NCBI GenBank assembly: GCA_947311795.1
Contig: CAMZLX010000161.1
Location: forward strand, 1-21,826
Source: an uncultured Zetaproteobacteria bacterium
GTDB lineage: Bacteria > Pseudomonadota > Zetaproteobacteria > Mariprofundales > Mariprofundaceae
DNA: 21,826 nucleotides
Direction: 5' to 3'
Below the pieces are notes generated by a model. It had not been told where the DNA came from, made no database searches, and was given only the letters and a program-made list of their open reading frames with translations. The position numbers and the translations under genes were made by a program. This document shows positions 6,425 through 15,302 of the stretch, piece after piece. Position 1 is the stretch's first letter. Each line of letters starts with the position of its first letter.

Positions 6425-8948
6425 ACAGTACCTTGCGCGCTTGGTCTTTTTTATTATTCATAAACCAGTGTGGATTCGCTCGTTCTAACACTCCAAACAC
6501 GTTCATCACTTCTGTGGCAATCCCTTGAATAACGGTTGTACCCAAAAATAGAGGGTTCTCAGATGTCTTCTTAATCTCCATTCCAACATCTAATTCTAAT
6601 ATATCTTCTACATCATCAACCTGCAAACACATCCGTTTACTGCTATTGGCATCACCATCCGATAAAATAAGACAATAAACTTCATCATCTTCACCCTTTT
6701 CATCACGTTGCCGTGTGGGTTCACCCAGTAAATCCGACCAACGCAGTACGGTAATCACTTCACCGCGGTATTGTAGAATTTCACCTGTTGCCGTTTTTTC
6801 AATGCGTTCAGGCTTAATATACTCTAAACGCTCCACCAGCGTCATGGGAATGGCATAGCGCATACCTGCTTGGCTAAATAAAAGGCTGTGCTGCTGCTTA
6901 TCTACGTACCCCATATGGTTTTCTTCTTCTAAATGCTGGACAGCTGCCATGTCTGATGAAATTTGAATCATGGATGCAAGACCATTGCAGTCGAAAATAG
7001 GAATCACTGTTCCATCGCCTAAAATGCTGCAACCCCCATAGAAGTTAAGGTGTTGGAAATGTACCCCCAAAGGTTTAACCATAATTTCTTCTGCACCATA
7101 AATTTGATCCACAAGAATACCAAATGTCCTGTCACCCAAATCAACAACCACAATAGACCCAGACAAGCGGTCATTATCTGACAAATCCAGCACATCCTTT
7201 AACCGCATCACTGGCAGCAACTTACCACGCAATCGGTAAAATGGCTGACCTGCAATAAGCCGCCAATCATCAGAGTCCTCAGGGGTGCTCAACAACTCTT
7301 GCACACTCATCTGAGGAATGGCAAAACGTTGACCTTCACATGCCACAACCATGGCTGACATAATTGCTAACGTTAATGGAATCTGAATCCGTAACGTTGT
7401 GCCTTGCCCCACCGTGCTATCAATGTCTACACTACCACCTACGCGTTCTATTTCAGTGCGTACAACATCCATACCTACACCACGCCCTGAAAAGTTTGTC
7501 ACTTTTTCAGCGGTAGAGAGACCTGCATGAAAAATCAACTGCAATGCTGCCTTTTTAGAAATACTTGCTGCTTGTTCCTCGGTTAACACACCCATCTTCA
7601 CCGCTTTATTTTTAATCACCTCGGCATCAATGCCGCCACCATCATCATGAATCGTAATAGAAATAAACCCAGATTCCTGTTCTGCGGAAAGAGTAAGCGT
7701 ACCTTGCTGCGGTTTACCTTGCTTCTTCCTTGTCTCTTGCGACTCAATCCCATGGTCACAACTGTTACGAATAATATGGGTAAGAGGGTCTTTAAGTGCA
7801 TTGAGAATGGTACGATCCAGCTCCATATCTTCACCATTCATCACCACTTTTATTGTTTTATCCAGCTGCTTACCAATGTCACGAACAATCCTAGGCACAC
7901 TGCTCCAAATCGTTTGAATCGGTTGCATACGCGTGCGTAGCAACTGTTCTTGTAGCTGTTCAGTGATTTGATCCACATCACGACCCACGCGCATCAACTC
8001 CATGGAACCCAAAGCACGCACCATTTGCACCAACCTATTGCGCGTTAGCACCAGCTCTCCCACTTGGTTCATCAACTCATCCAAAAGCCCAATATCAACA
8101 CGAATACTGGCATTAGCTGCTGACTTTTTCACTTTTGCAGGTACAGCTTCTTTTGCCTCTTGTTTCTCTGGTTGCACTTTTTCTGGGGTGACCTCAGCTG
8201 TTTTTACTTCATCGTCAGAAACCGTTGGAACTTCATCATTGACCACTTCTGCCGCAGTCTCTCGTTTCGGTGCTTTGCTGGGTTTTACATCTTGGACAAC
8301 GTGTTCTTGTTCACTGCTTAACTCATTTTGACCAGGTAAATCAACAGCGGAACGCGCAACACCTAAAATCTTTAAAGCATCAGCTGATGTTAAGGGCTCA
8401 ATATCCCGTAAACTTGCAAAACCTGCCGCAATCACATCCGCTGCAGTGATAAGGTTTTTCGCTTGCAATGCTTCTTTGATAGGTTCTTCAAAATCATCCA
8501 ACCATGCAATAACCACATGGTCTGCTGTTTCTGATGCAGTCTCTGTTTCTTGTTGCGTTTCACCTGACACCATACGCTCACAAGCATGAAGCCTTGCTAT
8601 CAAATCAGAGTGATCCAACTCTGGCTCTTTGCCTTCCGTCTCTAAACCTTCTAATAACTGGGTAATCGCATCCGCACATTCAAGTAATAAGGAAACGATA
8701 CCTTCATTGACAGGATATTTTAATTGGCGAATTTTATCCAAAAGGTTTTCACCGGCATGGGCAACTTTTTCCAAATGTTTGAGATTAAGAAAACCACAAC
8801 TTCCTTTCACAGTATGAATGGTTCGAAAAATAGCATCTAATAGCTCAGCATCTTCAGGGCTTGCTTCCAAGTCCATCAATTTCTGCTCAATTTGCGCTAA
8901 ATTCTCATTGCTTTCTGTTAGAAATTCGCCCAACAGTTCTTCATCCAT
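6408..8948 (-). CDS. cheA: Chemotaxis histidine kinase CheA with two CheW-like domains
   Basis: The 846-residue kinase passes receptor signals to CheY by phosphotransfer. Order of domains: HPt (about 1-125) with His45 in IHTVKGSCGFL; a 150-residue linker, part acidic/lysine-rich (about 207-278) and part helical (146-205); dimerisation domain (281-345); ATPase with N box HIIRNSCDHG (391-400), G1 DDGGG (435-439) and G2 GRGVGMDVV (488-496); a first CheW-like domain (about 528-665); and a second one (about 678-832). No CheY-binding P2 domain is recognised. The frame then ends KVLFVKDA, the first strand of a receiver whose remainder is out of frame. All catalytic residues needed for kinase activity are present, so loss of the receiver probably altered regulation (a phosphate sink) rather than the core activity. 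The gene follows cheY by 26 bases with a GGGGAAGG before its start. Confidence 0.93.
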   Translation of the reverse strand: MDEELLGEFLTESNENLAQIEQKLMDLEASPEDAELLDAIFRTIHTVKGSCGFLNLKHLEKVAHAGENLLDKIRQLKYPVNEGIVSLLLECADAITQLLEGLETEGKEPELDHSDLIARLHACERMVSGETQQETETASETADHVVIAWLDDFEEPIKEALQAKNLITAADVIAAGFASLRDIEPLTSADALKILGVARSAVDLPGQNELSSEQEHVVQDVKPSKAPKRETAAEVVNDEVPTVSDDEVKTAEVTPEKVQPEKQEAKEAVPAKVKKSAANASIRVDIGLLDELMNQVGELVLTRNRLVQMVRALGSMELMRVGRDVDQITEQLQEQLLRTRMQPIQTIWSSVPRIVRDIGKQLDKTIKVVMNGEDMELDRTILNALKDPLTHIIRNSCDHGIESQETRKKQGKPQQGTLTLSAEQESGFISITIHDDGGGIDAEVIKNKAVKMGVLTEEQAASISKKAALQLIFHAGLSTAEKVTNFSGRGVGMDVVRTEIERVGGSVDIDSTVGQGTTLRIQIPLTLAIMSAMVVACEGQRFAIPQMSVQELLSTPEDSDDWRLIAGQPFYRLRGKLLPVMRLKDVLDLSDNDRLSGSIVVVDLGDRTFGILVDQIYGAEEIMVKPLGVHFQHLNFYGGCSILGDGTVIPIFDCNGLASMIQISSDMAAVQHLEEENHMGYVDKQQHSLLFSQAGMRYAIPMTLVERLEYIKPERIEKTATGEILQYRGEVITVLRWSDLLGEPTRQRDEKGEDDEVYCLILSDGDANSSKRMCLQVDDVEDILELDVGMEIKKTSENPLFLGTTVIQGIATEVMNVFGVLERANPHWFMNNKKDQARKVLFVKDA

Positions 8949-8974
8949 AACCTTCCCCTACCATACACTTCACT

Positions 8975-9349
8975 TTAAAATAACATACCGCCAACCGTTT
9001 CAATCAAGGCATCTGGCTCGAAAGGCTTGACCAACCACGCTGAAATGCCTGAATTGTGTCCCATTGCTTTTTTATCTTCACCCGACTCAGTGGTCAGCAT
9101 GACAATCGGTGTATCTGCATACTTTTCAGTTTCTCTAAGCTTTTGAATCATGGTTAATCCATCCATGTTTGGCATATTTAAATCTGTTAAAATTAAATCA
9201 AAAGGTGTTTCTGCTTGTAATGCTTTATCTAAGCCTTCTTGCCCGTCTTTGGCTTCTTCCACACCAAAGTCCACCGACAACAAAGTGCGTTTCACAGTAA
9301 TACGCACCATGGTTGAGTCTTCAACTATCAAAATTTTAGGGCCGCTCAT
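8975..9349 (-). CDS. cheY: Chemotaxis response regulator CheY
   Basis: The 124-residue product is a lone receiver domain with acidic pocket ED (Glu10, Asp11), phospho-acceptor Asp56 in LTDLNMPNMDG, Thr86 and Lys108 in LVKPF, so it should be fully active. As CheY-P it would bind the flagellar switch, or another motor such as type IV pili. It is the only intact single-domain receiver in this locus. Its start ATG overlaps the stop of the channel gene by four bases (ATGA), and its ribosome binding site AGAGG lies within that gene's last codons. CheY output is therefore tied to translation of the channel. No cheZ or cheX gene is seen nearby. Confidence 0.95.
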   Translation of the reverse strand: MSGPKILIVEDSTMVRITVKRTLLSVDFGVEEAKDGQEGLDKALQAETPFDLILTDLNMPNMDGLTMIQKLRETEKYADTPIVMLTTESGEDKKAMGHNSGISAWLVKPFEPDALIETVGGMLF

Positions 9350-12300
9350 AATTCACCTCTCAACACCAAACGTTCTTCTTCCATAACATACCGTTTGGAT
9401 ACTTTTTCTTCCCAAAGCACCAGCCCTGTCGTATCGGGTTGCGCAGTTGCCCAATCATCCAAACACGATTTGACATTATTCAAGCGTTGGCTAACGCGGT
9501 CGATATTTTGCAAGTCTGCCAATGCATCCATAATGGCAGCTTCAACCTCAGGTGACACACCCATACCTAAAATTCCCATCAACTTCACTAACCCTTCTTC
9601 ACTGCTGCTGGATAAAAGTTCGACTGACCCTTCAATTTGTTTTTGTAATACACGAAGCAAGCGTTTATCCGCTTGTTTCGGCCATACAGATTCACTCATC
9701 ATTTCTCCTTGTACAGCATCATCACAAACCACTTTGGTGGCTTCTTTTACACTTATTTGCATGTTTTTTTTTGACCCATCAGTAAGGTTTTTTTCGCTTT
9801 GTGGTATCGCTATTGATGGAACACTTATGTTCGCATTAGCATCTGATGTATCTATATCTTGAACGTCTTGACTGGTTTCTGCTACAGTATGAGTAGCAAC
9901 ACTTTCTTCTTTATTATCTTGTTTCACTTCACCTTGAACATCATCATTATTCAAAACACCACGACGACAGAAAAACAAAGATGATGTCTGCTGCGGCACA
10001 TCCATTTCCGTCACGGGAGAGCCTGCCAACAATGTCATCTGACCCACCTTGCCTGCATGCAATGGAAACAAATGGTCTAAAGCAGAAAACATCGTTCTAC
10101 CCCCACTCATATCAGCTTTAAGGTAAGCCATCAGCATCCAACCTCGACGTAAAGCTTCACGGTAAACACCATCCCAGCCTGCTTGTTTTCCTTCTTCCAA
10201 AAGTCTGGGTGAAGCAATATCTTCAACCAATACCGCATCACCAAGCATGTCATCCATGAATTCATAAACATAACCATCGGTTACTGCCTCCTCTGGGTAT
10301 TGTGTCTTCCTAGCTTGTGTAAGCAGTTGCCTTGCCATAAATATATCATGAAATGCATCAGGCGAACCCACACGAATATCCAGCAAGGGATATTGCTGTG
10401 CAGCATCAACAAAATCGGCGATATAATCACCATTGCGTGGTAGAATCATGAGCTTGGGTGGCGACCACCATTTGGTCTTTTCTTTGCGCTCGGTCAGCAT
10501 AGCTGCCACTTCATGTAACCATAATTCTAGCAAGGAGTCCTCACCTGCATCCTCGCGTTTCTCGGGATACAGTATCATCATTTTACATCCACGTAGTTTT
10601 GCTTCTAACACCGCCGTGTCCAAACCATTCCATGCATGTACATCCACCTTCAATGCACAGGTATTTGCCTCATTCACTTTATGTTCGATATGTGTCAAAG
10701 CCTCGCCTTGTATCGTCAAATTATCGTGAGGGCAGGTGCTAAAAACATGACACGTTAACTTATGATGACGCTCAGCCATTTCTTCAATCATGGCTGGAAG
10801 CCCTGGGTGCCAGCCCAAAAACATCATGGATAAGTCCCAAGTTTCAGGCCAAGTGAATGCTTGTAGCTCGTTGTAATGTTCTCGTTCGCCAAGGCTAAAG
10901 CTTTGGCTCATAATGCCTGACCAGAGCAACTTATCCCTACCCAAAACAATGATGACTTCAAAGCTTTCATCATGCGCCAAATGCATAAGATCACTAAATA
11001 AAATGTAAGAGCCATCATGACGGCGTGCTGCCAGAATATTCAAACCTTCTTCAAAACAATTGGTAAGCCATACTTCAAGCAATATTTTTTTATCCTTATG
11101 CTCAATCATTGCTCCAGCACTGGTATGTTGAATCTCAAATGACCAAAGCATGGCATTCAAACCCGATTCACCTGAGACTACATCAAACATCTGCATACCC
11201 AATTCCGGCATTTGGCTGCAATGATGCATTTGATACAACATCCTCGCCCGAACCGATGCTGAATCCACAGCCTTCATACCCAATGAACCTGTGTATATTT
11301 TGCTTAGGCTTTCAGGCATGGTACTATCAGAAATCAATAGTCCATCCACATTCAATTCCCGTGCCAAATGATGCATATCTGCAACTTCTGCAGGCTCGGG
11401 CTGATGTTGTTTTTGCAAAAACAACACCAATTGGCGCACACCTGTAATTTTAAACTTCTCCACCACATTTCTTGCACCCGTCATCACCTCACGTACACTT
11501 AACCATCCGCCAACCTGACCTGCCCCCACCAAAGCTTTACCATGAAAAACCCACACCGAAGGTAAGGAATGTTGCATACGTGCACATAGTTGTCCCACCT
11601 TATGCAAAATGGGTAAGGCTTGTTCATTATGTCCCATAAACAAAATATGTTCCCGAGCTGAAAGCGGACTGTTGGCAAGTTCATCCAGCATATACTTCAT
11701 CACATTCGAACCAAGGCTTACCACCAAAGCGAAAAAGAAAATACCAGAAATGACCAAAATCGCAGTCACCACTGCAATCATAGGCGAAAAAGCCTCTGTT
11801 GGCGCTGCACCAGGGTCAATCATTAAACGAAACACATACAACAACACCTGATAGGCTGCATAGTCTGTATCATCAATGATGTTATCGCTGTTCATATCCA
11901 TATGTGGATAAATAAACCACATCGCAATAGAACCAATAATCATGTATGCTACAAATAAACCCGCAAGCATACTGCCTTCTTGTTGAATTTCGGGTAATAT
12001 CAACACCCGCTTTGCCGCTTCAGCAATGCGCCCCAAAGGGTTTAAAACAATAAGAAAACGTGCTAGACGTAACAACACCCATGTTGTACTAAGTTCAGGG
12101 ATAAAACCCGTCACAGCAAAAGCTGCAAACATATCCAAAGGAATAAAAAACAACTCCAATTTTCGGTGTTTACCTTGGGATAAAACACGATAAATGGAAT
12201 AGGTACGGTATGCAGTTTCCATCAATAGGATAATCCCAAAATACAAAGCCATGGATGGCACACCCCAAGCGATGGCAGCAACAGCAATCGTGCCCATAGC

Positions 12301-12825
12301 CAAACGTAGGGAAAATACCATAGCATCAAAGGAAAGGAAGCGGAAAATACGCAACATATACATACCCCGAAACAATCGGGTGATTCTGAAATAAATACCT
12401 TGCTCAAGAATGGAGGCTGGCATAAAAATCGAGAAATACAGGCTGATGGTGGCAATACCATCCAGAATCAAAAAAGTTAGTTCAAGCTTATTACGAAACC
12501 CCCTTTCTTTCTGCAACCAAAAACGCATGCACCATTCTGTGGTGAAAAACAGAGCCATGGGCAGAAGAATAAACAAATACCGCTCAAAGAAACAAAGTGC
12601 CAAAGCTACCATCACCACCATGGCATACCGTGGATGTGAAAAAACGCGCTCACCCAGCAATAACCACTCACGCTTGGAATGTTGACCCGAAATAAATTGA
12701 CGTAATTGTTTAAACCAAACTGGCTGTTTGTGTCTTTGGTGCTTATTCACCGCAAACTGTACAGCTTCTCGGCCTGAATCGTTCTCATCAACTTTTTCAA
12801 CAACCGTATCTAAGCGTTTAGACAT
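9346..12825 (-). CDS. Large CASTOR/POLLUX-like ion channel with two voltage-sensor-like modules, in a chemotaxis operon
   Basis: The 1159-residue membrane protein starts with a basic cytoplasmic segment (1-65). Two related membrane modules follow. Module 1 (about 66-165) has Glu97, KLEL (113-116), Asp122 and an S4-like helix with Arg147, 150, 153, 159 and 162. Module 2 (about 175-275) has Glu203, KLEL (223-226), Asp231 and Arg253, 256, 266 and 273. Then come a pore module with helices at about 284-305 and 347-370, an EF-hand-like loop DMNSDNIIDDTD (310-321) and a filter-like FRLMIDPGAAP (332-342). Cytosolic RCK-like domains start at REHILFMGHNEQALPIL (391-407) and MMFLGWHPGLPAMI (667-680), both typical of the CASTOR/POLLUX (DMI1) channel family. 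A hydrophilic linker (about 955-1050) leads to a helical tail with DLQNIDRVSQRL (1104-1115). Ion and gating are not readable from sequence. A TAGG precedes the ATG; the stop overlaps cheY. The family call rests on remembered motifs. Confidence 0.75.
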   Translation of the reverse strand: MSKRLDTVVEKVDENDSGREAVQFAVNKHQRHKQPVWFKQLRQFISGQHSKREWLLLGERVFSHPRYAMVVMVALALCFFERYLFILLPMALFFTTEWCMRFWLQKERGFRNKLELTFLILDGIATISLYFSIFMPASILEQGIYFRITRLFRGMYMLRIFRFLSFDAMVFSLRLAMGTIAVAAIAWGVPSMALYFGIILLMETAYRTYSIYRVLSQGKHRKLELFFIPLDMFAAFAVTGFIPELSTTWVLLRLARFLIVLNPLGRIAEAAKRVLILPEIQQEGSMLAGLFVAYMIIGSIAMWFIYPHMDMNSDNIIDDTDYAAYQVLLYVFRLMIDPGAAPTEAFSPMIAVVTAILVISGIFFFALVVSLGSNVMKYMLDELANSPLSAREHILFMGHNEQALPILHKVGQLCARMQHSLPSVWVFHGKALVGAGQVGGWLSVREVMTGARNVVEKFKITGVRQLVLFLQKQHQPEPAEVADMHHLARELNVDGLLISDSTMPESLSKIYTGSLGMKAVDSASVRARMLYQMHHCSQMPELGMQMFDVVSGESGLNAMLWSFEIQHTSAGAMIEHKDKKILLEVWLTNCFEEGLNILAARRHDGSYILFSDLMHLAHDESFEVIIVLGRDKLLWSGIMSQSFSLGEREHYNELQAFTWPETWDLSMMFLGWHPGLPAMIEEMAERHHKLTCHVFSTCPHDNLTIQGEALTHIEHKVNEANTCALKVDVHAWNGLDTAVLEAKLRGCKMMILYPEKREDAGEDSLLELWLHEVAAMLTERKEKTKWWSPPKLMILPRNGDYIADFVDAAQQYPLLDIRVGSPDAFHDIFMARQLLTQARKTQYPEEAVTDGYVYEFMDDMLGDAVLVEDIASPRLLEEGKQAGWDGVYREALRRGWMLMAYLKADMSGGRTMFSALDHLFPLHAGKVGQMTLLAGSPVTEMDVPQQTSSLFFCRRGVLNNDDVQGEVKQDNKEESVATHTVAETSQDVQDIDTSDANANISVPSIAIPQSEKNLTDGSKKNMQISVKEATKVVCDDAVQGEMMSESVWPKQADKRLLRVLQKQIEGSVELLSSSSEEGLVKLMGILGMGVSPEVEAAIMDALADLQNIDRVSQRLNNVKSCLDDWATAQPDTTGLVLWEEKVSKRYVMEEERLVLRGEL

Positions 12826-12952
12826 CTAAAACCTACCATTTGCTTCTTTTATATAAGCCACTGCCTTAACCTTTCCCTCAACTTTAATTTGCTCTGCACT
12901 GTCATTCTAGCTTTGGGGGTTAAAAGCATTGGGTTGTGGTATATTGCGCGTC

Positions 12953-15202
12953 CTAAGCTTTGCGCAAGCTTTCCAAGAAATGGCTCACGCGACATGCTAA
13001 ATCCTCACCTTTGCTGTGAATGGTGCGTGCTGCCATATTCACTTCGTGGGCTGCACTACCTGTTGAATCTGCAGCGGAACTGACACTATCAATGGCTTGG
13101 CTCACCTGCTCTGTTGCCACCGATGCCGATTGCACACTTTGTACAATCTGTTGCGTTGCTTGGCTTTGCTGCTCGGTTGCTAAAGCAATTGCCTCATTGG
13201 TACGGTTCATTTCTTGAATAGTTTCCCCAATCTTTTTAATCGCAACCTCTGCGTCACCACTTCCGGTTTGAATGGCTAAAATCTGTGCTGATATTTGTTC
13301 GGTAGCCCGTGAGGTTTGATTGGCAAGATCTTTCACTTCCCCTGCAACCACAGCAAACCCTCGCCCTGCCTCACCAGCTCGTGCTGCTTCAATGCTGGCA
13401 TTGAGTGCAAGTAAATTGGTTTGCTTGGCAATATCCGTAATTACACTCACCACCTGCCCAATTTCTTCAGATACTGATGATAGTTTACCCACAGTCTGGT
13501 TGGTGCTCTCAGCTTCATCCACTGCTTGCGCTGAGATATCAACTGCCACTTTCACTTGCTGCATAATGTCTTGGATCGAGTCAGACATTTGTTCTGCCGC
13601 GCTGACTACCATTGTTGTATTATGATTGGCCTCATTCGCACCTGCAACCACACTACCCGCTTGTTGCAGTGAAACTTCTGCTATTTCTGTCAATGTATCC
13701 GATGATTGTTGCAGTTCTGTGGCTGAAGTAATCAGTTCATCCACCATAGCCCCAATATTGGCTTCAAAATCATTGGCAAGTGCCTCTTGCTCCGTTACAT
13801 CACTCCACGATACCATAATAGCAATCCATTCACCTTGATTATTTTTCAAATCATGAGCACTGAATGCAACCATCCGCCCTGCAATCACAAATGATGCTTG
13901 CATAGGGAATCTACTTTCATCCGATAACACCTGCCGTTGATATAATAGTTTTTCATGAAAAATATCAATGTTTTTACCTACCAAATCTTTGGCGTTGCAT
14001 GGAAGTTCACCTTCAACATTTTCAAACAAAACCAAAGCCGCAGGGTTCATATAATTGATAATCAAGGAATCTTTATCTGCCAACATGATAGCTTGAGGGT
14101 TTTCTTCCACTACTTGCTTTAGCAAATATGTATCCCCCGATTGTTTTTGAAATTTATCCAGCGAATCCAATAGTTCCGCTACCGCACCTTTCATGGGAAA
14201 ATAAACTTCTTTAATTTTACCTTCTTCAAGCTCATCCATAGCATGGGCAATCTTATTCAGCGGTACAGTAATTGTACGTCCAATCCATTGAATCACTAGC
14301 CCCACAGACAAAATAACCAACAACAAAGCACCCCAGAACACATCCGTTTGGTTTTGTAAAATTTCATCGTGTTTATCTTGGAGCATGTTGATATGGGATG
14401 AAAGCTGTGTATGCGTATTATGCAAATCAGGCAACATCTCTTGAGTATAAATAGCTTCCAAACTTTGCATCACTTCAAACATATGTGACATACGCTGTTG
14501 ATATTGTAAAAATGTAGCGGAATAGACATCTATATTTTTCAACAAATAGGCTTTTGCTTTAGGGTCAATCGAGCTTTGTTTTAAAATGCGCTTAAAGTGA
14601 GCCGCTTCATCGCGCAGTTGGTTGGCATACATGATGACGAAACGCTGCATAAAATCTTTTTCATGGCGGCGCATGAAGAGCATAGAAATAAGCAAATCAG
14701 GATTTTCAATCTCCTTGAGCTTAGATTCCACGTTATGAATACTTTTGCGAAAGTGACCCACCAAACCTTCATTTTCATTGAATCCAATCACCTTTCTATC
14801 GCTAATGGTTGAAAGAAACAATTTATCAAAACGCTGCATTTTTCCCATAATTACCAGCAGTTGTTTGCTTGTTTCTGCTGTTGGTAATTCAGTGCCAAGC
14901 TTTTGAATCACCTCATCATTATGTTGACTGATATCCTGCCACTTACCCTTGGCTGCTCTGTCGGAAAACTTAAGATAGCGCAACGCACTTTCTTTTTCCA
15001 CATACAATTCCACCGTAAGCATATCCAAGTTTTTCATATTTAGGCTAGCTTCTGCATATTGCTCAACGACAGCCTCAACTTCATACAATGCATTGTTATG
15101 AATCAGTCCTGAAAATAGCATGCCTACTACAGCCACACCACCAATCAGTCGCAATCGACCTACAATTGTTAACTCCACAAACCACTTTTCCATATTATGC
15201 AT
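12953..15202 (-). CDS. Methyl-accepting chemotaxis protein with HBM-like periplasmic domain, HAMP and PAS
   Basis: The 749-residue receptor has TM1 (about 16-34), a large helical periplasmic region (35-288) with the FMRRHEKDFMQRF segment (176-188) typical of HBM (helical bimodular) sensors, TM2 (289-308), HAMP (about 309-360), a PAS-like cytoplasmic domain (about 365-475, with ENPQAIMLADK and NYMNPAAL), and a signalling domain whose tip includes QTNLLALNASIEAARAG (594-610). It would sense a small ligand outside, and possibly redox or energy state through PAS, and control CheA through CheW. There is no C-terminal pentapeptide for CheR tethering. The start at 15202 has GAGG at good distance. 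A sigma-54-like promoter lies about 70 bases upstream, and 127 bases separate its stop from the channel gene, so it may be transcribed with the operon or on its own. Confidence 0.92.
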   Translation of the reverse strand: MHNMEKWFVELTIVGRLRLIGGVAVVGMLFSGLIHNNALYEVEAVVEQYAEASLNMKNLDMLTVELYVEKESALRYLKFSDRAAKGKWQDISQHNDEVIQKLGTELPTAETSKQLLVIMGKMQRFDKLFLSTISDRKVIGFNENEGLVGHFRKSIHNVESKLKEIENPDLLISMLFMRRHEKDFMQRFVIMYANQLRDEAAHFKRILKQSSIDPKAKAYLLKNIDVYSATFLQYQQRMSHMFEVMQSLEAIYTQEMLPDLHNTHTQLSSHINMLQDKHDEILQNQTDVFWGALLLVILSVGLVIQWIGRTITVPLNKIAHAMDELEEGKIKEVYFPMKGAVAELLDSLDKFQKQSGDTYLLKQVVEENPQAIMLADKDSLIINYMNPAALVLFENVEGELPCNAKDLVGKNIDIFHEKLLYQRQVLSDESRFPMQASFVIAGRMVAFSAHDLKNNQGEWIAIMVSWSDVTEQEALANDFEANIGAMVDELITSATELQQSSDTLTEIAEVSLQQAGSVVAGANEANHNTTMVVSAAEQMSDSIQDIMQQVKVAVDISAQAVDEAESTNQTVGKLSSVSEEIGQVVSVITDIAKQTNLLALNASIEAARAGEAGRGFAVVAGEVKDLANQTSRATEQISAQILAIQTGSGDAEVAIKKIGETIQEMNRTNEAIALATEQQSQATQQIVQSVQSASVATEQVSQAIDSVSSAADSTGSAAHEVNMAARTIHSKGEDLACRVSHFLESLRKA

Positions 15203-15269
15203 ATTGCTAACCTCATACAGTCGTTCGCAACACTTACTTTTATACCTTTATGTCAACTCACCCTCACAA

Positions 15270-15285
15270 AGCAAAAGCAATGCCA
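15270..15285 (-). promoter_or_regulatory. Candidate sigma-54 (RpoN) promoter for the MCP gene
   Basis: On the minus strand the sequence is TGGCATT-N4-TTGCT, matching the -24/-12 consensus (TGGCACG-N4-TTGCW) with GG and GC ten bases apart. The predicted start would leave an untranslated leader of roughly 55-60 bases before the MCP ATG at 15202. It lies between the regulator gene stop and the MCP. Polar flagellar and chemotaxis genes are often RpoN-dependent. Confidence 0.5.
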
Positions 15286-15302
15286 CTTAAATTTTGTCAG
15301 AA

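Noticed and set aside
12826..12952. Separate promoter for the channel gene in the 127-base gap after the MCP
   Set aside because: A TTGAGG and a TATATA word occur on the minus strand but at unsuitable spacing; no convincing -35/-10 or sigma-28 site was found.
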